This document shows positions 1 to 5,273 of a stretch of 6,411 bases of DNA, one piece after another. The DNA is from Propionivibrio sp. GTDB lineage: Bacteria > Pseudomonadota > Gammaproteobacteria > Burkholderiales > Rhodocyclaceae. The translations under genes were made by a program, and so were the position numbers. Numbering within the stretch: the first letter of the stretch is position 1; every line of letters starts with the position of its first letter. A model generated the notes under the pieces. It was not told the origin of the DNA. It did no database searches and saw nothing but the letters and a program-made list of their open reading frames with translations. Where the stretch lies: NCBI GenBank assembly GCA_003249625.1, contig QKII01000361.1, positions 1 to 6,411 of the forward strand. The letters are read 5' to 3'.

Positions 1-19
1 GCACCAAATCACCGTATAG

Positions 20-45
20 TTGCCTTATGGATTTGATCAAGGCAA
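20..45. promoter_or_regulatory. Inverted repeat in the regulator leader (possible operator or RNA hairpin)
   Basis: A perfect 7-bp dyad is visible: TTGCCTT at 20-26 and AAGGCAA at 39-45, with a 12-nt spacer. The half-sites are 19 bp apart, close to two helical turns, which would suit a dimeric DNA-binding protein such as an autoregulating activator. In RNA the right arm would overlap the first bases of the AAGGA ribosome site. Either role is inference; a 7-bp dyad can arise by chance. Confidence 0.3.
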
Positions 46-48
46 GGA
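44..48 (+). promoter_or_regulatory. Ribosome binding site that sets the regulator start
   Basis: AAGGA ends 4 nt before ATG 53. Nothing comparable precedes the alternative in-frame TTG at 20, which itself follows directly on a TAG stop at 17-19. This is why ATG 53 was chosen. The spacing is slightly short, so confidence is moderate. Confidence 0.6.
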
Positions 49-52
49 ATCA

Positions 53-1825
53 ATGGCCGGTCTGTTAGACATCCGAGATGCTGTCCAGCAGATATCGGAG
101 GCGATCGCAAGTGTTCTAGATATCGATGTCATCATTTCGGACGCCGATTATCAATTGGTCGGTGACACCAAGAAGCACTACAAATTCGACGTCAAAGAAA
201 TCAAGGATACCTACGTCATCGGCAACGTCATCAAGACGGGTATAACGCAGGTTGTCAGCGGCAAAGAGGCGAGCGAGCCGTGTTCGTCCTGCAAAATCCA
301 AGACAACTGCAACCTTCAGGCGATGATATGCGTACCCATCCACTATACGGGAAGGCGTGTCGGTGCGATTGGGCTGATTGCGATAACGGAATCGTCAAGA
401 ACCCGCCTGCTGGAAAACCAGAAAAATCTGATCGAGTTTACCGAGCGCATGTCTGAGCTCATTGTCAGCAAGCTTCTGGAGAAGGAAGCGACGACCAAGC
501 TGACTGTAGCCCGGAACCAGTTGATCTCCATCATGGATTCAATCGACGAGGGAATCGCTGCTGCTGACGAGAACGGGCGCATCGTTTACGTAAATTCGGT
601 ACTCGAAGCAATTCTAAACAATACCCAAGTCCCTCTGATCGAAAAAAACGTCGCCGACGTATTTCCCACACCTTACATCGGCGCCCTGATCGACAAAGGG
701 ACTGAATTCAACAACATAGAGCTTCGTATCAGCAGCCCCGATCTTGAAGTGCACTCCCTGATTTCGGGGCGGCCAGTCGTTCTGGAGGATCGAAACGCAG
801 GTTCCATCATCGTGTTAAAAAAAATGGAGGACGTATACAAGGTCATCAACAACCTGACCAACGCCTCCCTCGCCACGTCGTTCGAACAGATTGTAGGCGA
901 CAGCCCGGCAATGATCCGGACCAAGGAGACAGCAATCCGGGTTGCGGCTGGAGACTCGACCATCCTCATCACCGGTGAGAGCGGCACCGGCAAGGAGTTG
1001 TTCGCCCGCGCCATCCACCACAGTAGCCCGCGAAGCAAGAACCCATTCATCGCGATCAACTGCGCCGCCATGCCGGAATCGCTGATCGAAAGCGAGCTGT
1101 TTGGATATGAAGATGGTTCGTTTACTGGCGCCACACGAGGTGGCCGACCCGGAAAATTCCAACTGGCGCATGGAGGAACCATTTTCCTCGATGAGATTGG
1201 TGACATGCCGCTTCATTTGCAGCCCAAGCTACTGCGTGTTCTCCAGGAAAAGACCGTCGAAAAACTGGGGGGCCACAAAAGCGTCTCGATCGATGTCCGA
1301 CTGATTGCGGCAACCAACAAAGATCTCGAGGAAATGGTCGATCGCGGCGAATTTCGTGAGGATCTCTATTACCGAATCAATGTCATCCCGTTGCACATTC
1401 CTCCGCTCCGTAACCGTCCGGGCGACGTGCGCCTGCTGATGTCGTCGCTGCTTAGGCAATACAACGTGAAACTGAACAAGAAGATCAAGGGATTCACGGC
1501 CGATGCCGAGAATGTGTTACTGGCTTACCGCTGGAAAGGCAATGTGAGAGAACTCGCCAACGTGGTCGAATACGCCATAAACATGGAACCTACTGCGTAT
1601 ATCACCACGAACAGCCTACCGTTCAAGATTCGCGAAAGAGGCGAAGATGTATCGCAGCACGAATCCGTCTCGACAATCCGGCTGGCTGAAAAGGAACTCA
1701 TCCGCAGCGTACTCTCGGACTTCGGATCATCCGTTTCGGCAAAGCGTCGCGCGGCTGAAGCCTTGGGCATCAGCCTCTCGACGCTCTACCGGAAACTGAA
1801 GGAAATGGATCTCGACCGGGCCTAG
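53..1825 (+). CDS. Sigma-54-dependent transcriptional activator with Cys-motif GAF-like, PAS, AAA+ and Fis-type HTH domains
   Basis: This is a bacterial enhancer-binding protein: it binds DNA upstream of a sigma-54 promoter and uses ATP hydrolysis to open the RNA polymerase complex. Counting from ATG 53 (590 aa), residues about 1-115 look like a GAF-type sensor carrying Cys77-x2-Cys80-x5-Cys86 plus Cys93. A probable coiled-coil linker follows at 118-160, then a PAS-like domain at about 155-255. The AAA+ core spans about 278-510: Walker A GESGTGKE (308-315), sigma-54 contact loop GSFTGA (355-360, usual form GAFTGA), Walker B with FLDE (378-381), sensor I AATN (419-422), the arginine-finger region FREDLYYR (434-441) and sensor II GNVREL (496-501). 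A Fis-type HTH lies at about 562-585. An in-frame TAG at 17-19 rules out a longer protein. TTG 20 is possible (601 aa), but ATG 53 has the better ribosome site. The sensor layout resembles clostridial sigma-54 regulators such as those of the PrdR type; this is from memory. The effector and target are unknown. Confidence 0.95.
   Translation: MAGLLDIRDAVQQISEAIASVLDIDVIISDADYQLVGDTKKHYKFDVKEIKDTYVIGNVIKTGITQVVSGKEASEPCSSCKIQDNCNLQAMICVPIHYTGRRVGAIGLIAITESSRTRLLENQKNLIEFTERMSELIVSKLLEKEATTKLTVARNQLISIMDSIDEGIAAADENGRIVYVNSVLEAILNNTQVPLIEKNVADVFPTPYIGALIDKGTEFNNIELRISSPDLEVHSLISGRPVVLEDRNAGSIIVLKKMEDVYKVINNLTNASLATSFEQIVGDSPAMIRTKETAIRVAAGDSTILITGESGTGKELFARAIHHSSPRSKNPFIAINCAAMPESLIESELFGYEDGSFTGATRGGRPGKFQLAHGGTIFLDEIGDMPLHLQPKLLRVLQEKTVEKLGGHKSVSIDVRLIAATNKDLEEMVDRGEFREDLYYRINVIPLHIPPLRNRPGDVRLLMSSLLRQYNVKLNKKIKGFTADAENVLLAYRWKGNVRELANVVEYAINMEPTAYITTNSLPFKIRERGEDVSQHESVSTIRLAEKELIRSVLSDFGSSVSAKRRAAEALGISLSTLYRKLKEMDLDRA
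817..824 (+). repeat. A8 homopolymer tract in the regulator at the PAS to AAA+ junction
   Basis: Eight consecutive A bases cover the end of a Leu codon, two Lys AAA codons and the first base of Met258 (numbered from ATG 53). The frame reads A_AAA_AAA, the form of a slippery heptamer. Frame shifts here would end the protein before the Walker A motif: the frame reached by adding one A stops at 976-978, and the frame reached by losing one A stops at 855-857. No slippage is shown by the sequence alone. Confidence 0.9.
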
Positions 1826-1827
1826 GC

Positions 1828-2553
1828 TCAGGCAGCGTGGCCACCCAAGTAGGCCGCTCGAACCCGAGCGTCATTCGACAAATCGGCGCTTCTTCCTTCG
1901 ATGACAATACGCCCGCCATCCATTACATACGCATAATCCGCCACACGCAGGGCCGCCCGTGCATTCTGCTCCACCAGAAGCACAGAATGCCCTTCGGTAC
2001 GAATAAGGCTGATCAGGTCGAAGATCTGGCGCACAATCTTTGGCGCCAGACCGAGTGACGGCTCGTCCATCAAAAGCAGCTTCGGACGGCACATCAAGGC
2101 GCGCGCGATGCAAAGCATCTGCTGCTCCCCCCCCGACAAGGTGCCCGCTTTCTGCCGGTAACGGTCGCGCAGGATAGCAAAACGCTGTAATTGTTTTTCC
2201 TCCTCCTCGGCTAGTTCTTGCGGACTAAGCCCGACCCCGCCGATTCGCAGGTTTTCGGCGATCGTCATCGAAGAAAAAATCTGGCGCCCCTCCGGGGCCT
2301 GTGCGAGCCCAGCAGCGACGATCCGATGCGACGGCCAGTTCGTAATATCTGTCCCGTCGAAGCGGATGCAACCCGCCGTACTCCGATATACGCCGGACAC
2401 CGCCCTCATCAGAGTCGTCTTGCCGACGCCGTTGCTTCCGAGCACAGTTACGATACCTCCCGCGGGAACGTGGAGTGAAACCCCGTCAAGGATCGTCTGC
2501 TCACCCATGCGCACGCACAAATCATTGATTTCGATAAGATTCGAAGTGCTCAT
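1828..2553 (-). CDS. livF: Liv-type ABC importer ATP-binding protein LivF
   Basis: One of the two cytoplasmic ATPase subunits that power import of branched-chain or hydrophobic amino acids (HAAT family). The 241 aa match the usual LivF length. Visible motifs are Walker A GSNGVGKTT (39-47), Q-loop Gln85 followed by the LivF hallmark APEGRQIF (86-93), ABC signature LSGGEQQ (139-145), Walker B LLLMDE (159-164) and the D-loop region SLGLAP (166-171). The switch position reads VEQN with Gln196 in place of His, which is normal for LivF. The frame is open for 39 more codons upstream (to 2670), but that stretch lies inside livG and lacks LivF character. ATG 2553 instead overlaps the livG stop as ATGA and has an AGAGGA ribosome site. 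It is the last gene of the operon, and its stop lies 2 bp from the stop of the convergent regulator. A G8 tract encodes the signature glycines. The family call is firm; the substrate is not determined. Confidence 0.96.
   Translation of the reverse strand: MSTSNLIEINDLCVRMGEQTILDGVSLHVPAGGIVTVLGSNGVGKTTLMRAVSGVYRSTAGCIRFDGTDITNWPSHRIVAAGLAQAPEGRQIFSSMTIAENLRIGGVGLSPQELAEEEEKQLQRFAILRDRYRQKAGTLSGGEQQMLCIARALMCRPKLLLMDEPSLGLAPKIVRQIFDLISLIRTEGHSVLLVEQNARAALRVADYAYVMDGGRIVIEGRSADLSNDARVRAAYLGGHAA
1855..1870. other. Small hairpin just past the regulator stop, inside the livF 3' end
   Basis: CGCTCG (1855-1860) and CGAGCG (1865-1870) form a 6-bp stem with an AACC loop, 30 bp after the regulator stop codon. 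It is the nearest clear dyad to the convergent junction. No U-rich run follows on the + strand, so it does not qualify as an intrinsic terminator. It could stabilise a 3' end or be a by-product of livF codon sequence. Confidence 0.25.
2127..2134 (-). repeat. G8 homopolymer tract within the livF signature motif
   Basis: The + strand shows eight C bases, so the coding strand reads TCG-GGG-GGG-GAG for Ser-Gly-Gly-Glu of LSGGEQQ. Use of GGG for both glycines, with the flanking TCG and GAG, creates an uninterrupted G8. Such tracts are prone to strand slippage, and loss or gain of one base would inactivate the ATPase. Confidence 0.9.
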
Positions 2554-3314
2554 GCCGCTTCCTCTTCGCTTCCCAGATAGGCCTCCAACACTACCGGATC
2601 GTTCGACACTTCTTGCGGGGTACCATCGGCAATCTTCCGCCCGGAGGCCATCACCATCACCCGTTCGCACAGCGTCATGACAAAATTCATATCGTGTTCC
2701 ACCAGCAGGATGCTCAGCCCTTCGCCGGAAAGCTTAAGTACGAATTCGGCGAGTTGCGCGGTCTCGGTATCGTTCAGTCCAGCCGCCGGTTCGTCGAGAA
2801 TCAGCAGCCGCGGTGACAACGCCAGGGCCCTGGCAATTTCCAGGTATTTGCGCTTCCCATACGACAGATTGGCAGCCAGTTCCGACGCCTGATCCTGCAA
2901 ACCAGTCTGTTCCAGTGCATCCCAAGTACGCCGCCCAATGTCATTAGCGTAATTCGCTTGCTTCGTCAGGGCAGCAAATGGCGAGTGCCCCAAAGCACCG
3001 AGCGCACCGATCGAGACATTATCGAAAACACTCAGATTCGGCATCACGCGCAGATTCTGAAAGGTTCTGGCGATACCGAGACGAGCCACCCGATAAGCCT
3101 TCAGCGAAGAGATATCTGAATCATCAAAATAGACGGCCCCGGACGACAAGGGGGTGAAACAGGTAATGAGATTGAACAGCGTCGTCTTCCCGGCTCCGTT
3201 CGGTCCAATCAGACCGACGCGCTCGCCGCGATTTACATGGCCGGAAAAATCTTCGACTGCGTGCAGGCCCCCAAAATAGCGGCTTGCGTTCTTTATTTCG
3301 AGCAAAGGGGTCAT
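2550..3314 (-). CDS. livG: Liv-type ABC importer ATP-binding protein LivG
   Basis: The second cytoplasmic ATPase of the importer, expected to pair with LivF beneath the LivH/LivM pore. Counting from ATG 3314 (254 aa), the motifs are the FGGL aromatic loop (14-17), Walker A GPNGAGKTT (37-45), Q-loop ARTFQN with Gln86, a LivG-type degenerate signature LSYGKRK (150-156), Walker B LLILDEP (170-176), switch VEHDM with His207, and the C-terminal EAYLG tail (244-248) typical of this subfamily. Two in-frame ATGs compete. ATG 3323 would add three residues, but its only G-rich stretch touches the start codon. ATG 3314 makes a 4-bp ATGA overlap with the livM stop, like the next junction, and has GGGATGG 5 nt upstream, so I prefer it. 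It sits between livM and livF and overlaps both by 4 bp. The family call is firm; the start is moderately sure. Confidence 0.96.
   Translation of the reverse strand: MTPLLEIKNASRYFGGLHAVEDFSGHVNRGERVGLIGPNGAGKTTLFNLITCFTPLSSGAVYFDDSDISSLKAYRVARLGIARTFQNLRVMPNLSVFDNVSIGALGALGHSPFAALTKQANYANDIGRRTWDALEQTGLQDQASELAANLSYGKRKYLEIARALALSPRLLILDEPAAGLNDTETAQLAEFVLKLSGEGLSILLVEHDMNFVMTLCERVMVMASGRKIADGTPQEVSNDPVVLEAYLGSEEEAA
2560..2565 (-). promoter_or_regulatory. Ribosome binding site that sets the livF start
   Basis: On the - strand AGAGGA ends 6 nt before the ATG at 2553. It lies within the last codons of livG. It supports the 241-aa LivF over the 280-aa open frame. Confidence 0.75.
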
Positions 3315-4300
3315 TGGCGCCATCCCAGATTCAAAGTCCTATCCCATGCAAGTCCAAATTGCCTGCGCATAACGGACAACACCGACGTCTCACCGAGCAG
3401 GCCGCGTGGCAAGAACAAGATCGAGAAGAACATCACGGCACCGACCACGATCATGCGATAGTCCCCTATCGGCCTGAGAACTTCGGGCAATCCAAGCAAG
3501 ATCACAGCCCCCAGAACTGCGCCGGGAATACTGCCCAAACCACCGACCACCATCATCGCCAGGATCAGAATCGACTCCGAAAAACGAAAATCGCCGGGCG
3601 AAATGTAGCCCGTCGTGTGTGCCCACAACCCTCCCGCGACACCGGCAAAGAAACAGGCGAACGCGAAAGATTGTATTTTCAGCCCGACCACGTTAAGCCC
3701 CATTGACGCCGCACATTGGTCATCTTCGCGCACTGCCCGCAACGCGTTCCCATAGTAAGAATGTGTCAGGCGCCCAAGTACCATTGCGGCCAGCAGAGCG
3801 ATGATCGCCACAGCGTAATAATGGGTGATGTCCGACGCCGAAAACAGCCCCTCAAGCGAGATTCCCGGAATCGCGGAGATCCCCATCGGGCCCCTCGTGA
3901 AGCCAACCCAATTGAGCAACGTCACGTGAATGATCTCGCCCAGGCCCAGCGTGGCTACGGCAAAATAAATTCCGATCAGGCGCATGGTCGGCAAGGCCAG
4001 AAGAATGCCGAATACCGCGGTCACCGCACCCGCTGCTGGGAGCGTCAGGAAGAAAGGCCAATGCAACTTGGTGGCAAGCAGTGCCGTCGTGTAAGCGCCG
4101 ATACCGTAAAAGCCGGCGTGTCCCAACGACATCAGCCCTGTCGTACCGGTAATCAGGTTAGCGCTCATCGTCAGAATTGAGAACACGCCGATGGTGGTCA
4201 TGACGCGAAACCAGTATCCGCCGCCAACGGCCGACAGGATGCCGGGCAACACCAGCAACACTGCAACGAGAAGAATCGAAATGGAAATAATTCTGCGCAT
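3311..4300 (-). CDS. livM: Liv-type ABC importer permease LivM
   Basis: One of the two integral inner-membrane subunits forming the translocation path. The 329 aa are largely hydrophobic, with a first membrane segment at about 4-26 and several more to the C-terminus. Family hallmarks are GTTGLMSLGHAGFYGIGAY (52-70), the region GPMGISAIPG (137-146), the cytoplasmic coupling segment LRAVREDDQCAASMG (187-201) that contacts an ATPase, and the late motif GGLGSIPG (253-260). The length is normal for LivM of this type, without the long N-terminal extension of E. coli LivM. The start ATG is 2 bp after the livH stop. The best ribosome site, AGGGAG at 4312-4317, is 11 nt from the start, longer than ideal, so translation probably depends partly on coupling to livH. 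The stop overlaps the livG start. The sequence appears intact, with no missing motif. Confidence 0.96.
   Translation of the reverse strand: MRRIISISILLVAVLLVLPGILSAVGGGYWFRVMTTIGVFSILTMSANLITGTTGLMSLGHAGFYGIGAYTTALLATKLHWPFFLTLPAAGAVTAVFGILLALPTMRLIGIYFAVATLGLGEIIHVTLLNWVGFTRGPMGISAIPGISLEGLFSASDITHYYAVAIIALLAAMVLGRLTHSYYGNALRAVREDDQCAASMGLNVVGLKIQSFAFACFFAGVAGGLWAHTTGYISPGDFRFSESILILAMMVVGGLGSIPGAVLGAVILLGLPEVLRPIGDYRMIVVGAVMFFSILFLPRGLLGETSVLSVMRRQFGLAWDRTLNLGWRQ
3320..3326 (-). promoter_or_regulatory. Weak ribosome site favouring the inner livG start
   Basis: On the - strand GGGATGG ends 5 nt before ATG 3314. The match to a Shine-Dalgarno sequence is partial, but the same G-run directly touches the outer ATG at 3323, which is too close to serve it. 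Coupling to livM termination may matter more than this site. Confidence 0.4.
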
Positions 4301-4302
4301 GA

Positions 4303-5217
4303 TCAGACACGCTCCCTACCGCCGCCAAACAATCCGGTCGGAAAAAAAACGAGGGTTATGACAAGGAACAGATAAGCCACCAGGTCACCCCACCCCTGGG
4401 CAAAAAAGCTGGTCGTGATTGCCTCTGCCATTCCCAGGATCAGTGCACACACTACGGCTCCTCCGATCGACGAAAGCCCACCCATGACCATCGCGACGAA
4501 TGCCTTGACACCCGGAGCAAACCCCATCGCTGGAAAGATTGCGCCCTGATACAACCCGACGATCAAACCGGCAATCGCTCCCAGTGTCGAACCAATGACG
4601 AACGTGGCGATGATCGTCCGCTCCGTATTGATGCCCACGTAGGCGGCGCCCGTCGGATTGTTTGCCACGGCTCGGATGGAAAGCCCGACGCGCGTGTGTT
4701 TAAGCAGCCACTGCAATCCCCCGAGCATTACGATCGATAGACCAAAGATCAGGAACTGCCCGTTGGCGAAATTGAGCGGACCGATCTCAATCGGCTTGAG
4801 GAGAAGGTAGTCCTGCGGGATCGATTGCATGTTCGAACCGAAGATCTTTTCCGCGAGCTCGCGTACGATGATCGACACCGCCAGCGACGACAGCAAGGTC
4901 GCTTCGCGAATGGCCTTCGACTTCAAAGAAGCCTCGTCGCGAAAACGACGGAACGGACGGAAGGCGATGCGTTCGAGCCCGAAACCGGCAAGAGCGCCGA
5001 AAGCGAGGGCAACAAGGATGACGACAAACAGCGGCGGGGCGAACTGGGTGATCGCCAACAATCCGCCAAATGCACCAATCATATAAACCTCGCCATGTGC
5101 GAAGTTCACCACGTTGAGCACGCCAAAAATCAGCGTAAAGCCGATGGCCATAAGTGCATAGATCAGGCCGATCGACAATCCGTTAACCAGCTGCTGGACA
5201 AAAAACACGTCGAACAT
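4303..5217 (-). CDS. livH: Liv-type ABC importer permease LivH
   Basis: The partner membrane subunit of LivM. The 304 aa contain multiple hydrophobic segments. The N-terminal block is diagnostic: NGLSIGLIYALMAIGFTLIF (12-31) followed by NFAHGEVYMIGA (38-49). ERIAFRP (82-88) leads into a basic loop, about 87-105, somewhat longer than in the LivH proteins I recall. The coupling segment IRAVANNPTGAAYVGIN (181-197) should dock on an ATPase, and the C-terminal part carries KAFVAMVMGGLSSIGGA, typical of the family. ATG 5217 has a good AGGAG site 6 nt upstream. It is separated from the binding-protein gene by 56 bp containing a stem-loop, and from livM by 2 bp. The ligand is not deducible from the permease. 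Confidence 0.96.
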   Translation of the reverse strand: MFDVFFVQQLVNGLSIGLIYALMAIGFTLIFGVLNVVNFAHGEVYMIGAFGGLLAITQFAPPLFVVILVALAFGALAGFGLERIAFRPFRRFRDEASLKSKAIREATLLSSLAVSIIVRELAEKIFGSNMQSIPQDYLLLKPIEIGPLNFANGQFLIFGLSIVMLGGLQWLLKHTRVGLSIRAVANNPTGAAYVGINTERTIIATFVIGSTLGAIAGLIVGLYQGAIFPAMGFAPGVKAFVAMVMGGLSSIGGAVVCALILGMAEAITTSFFAQGWGDLVAYLFLVITLVFFPTGLFGGGRERV

Positions 5218-5222
5218 AAGGG

Positions 5223-5228
5223 ACTCCT
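5223..5228 (-). promoter_or_regulatory. livH ribosome binding site directly abutting a stem-loop
   Basis: On the - strand AGGAGT starts at the base next to the 3' arm of the 5229-5248 stem-loop and ends 5 nt before ATG 5217. It is the strongest ribosome site in the window. Its position means that folding of the hairpin, or ribosomes arriving from upstream, could influence access. Confidence 0.75.
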
Positions 5229-5248
5229 GGCTGGCCTTGCGGCCAGCC
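5229..5248 (-). promoter_or_regulatory. Stem-loop in the gap between the binding-protein gene and livH
   Basis: On the - strand GGCTGGCC, loop GCAA, GGCCAGCC gives a perfect 8-bp, mostly G-C stem closed by a GNRA-class tetraloop. No U-run follows in the operon direction, so it is unlikely to be a strong intrinsic terminator there. In binding-protein importer operons such hairpins commonly protect the upstream message from 3' exonucleases, raising binding protein relative to permease (as known for malE-malF). On the + strand the same hairpin is followed by GG and TTTTCTTGCTGTTGTTTTCT, which looks terminator-like for antisense transcripts. Confidence 0.65.
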
Positions 5249-5273
5249 GGTTTTCTTGCTGTTGTTTTCTGAA

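Noticed and set aside
27..68. 13-codon upstream reading frame overlapping the regulator start
   Set aside because: ATG 27 to TAG 66 is open, but there is no ribosome site before it and such short frames are common by chance.
673..1206. 177-codon open frame on the - strand opposite the regulator
   Set aside because: It is antisense to the PAS and AAA+ domains, which have unmistakable motifs on the + strand. It has no independent support.
1837..1844. Palindrome GTGGCCAC near the convergent junction
   Set aside because: It is a short self-complementary 8-mer without a loop or T-run, inside livF coding sequence, and insufficient for a terminator or binding-site claim.
2554..2670. N-terminal extension of LivF to 280 residues
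   Set aside because: The added 39 residues lie in the livG coding region, are not LivF-like, and compete with an ATG that has a good ribosome site and an ATGA overlap with livG.
4072..4086. Sigma-54 promoter-like string TGGCAAGCAGTGCC inside livM, + strand
   Set aside because: The spacing between the GG and GC elements is 2 bp too short for a sigma-54 promoter, and it lies antisense within a coding region.
3716..4180. 154-codon open frame on the + strand opposite livM
   Set aside because: The product is a low-complexity Arg/Gln/His-rich sequence typical of reading a membrane-protein gene backwards. No motif or start signal supports it.
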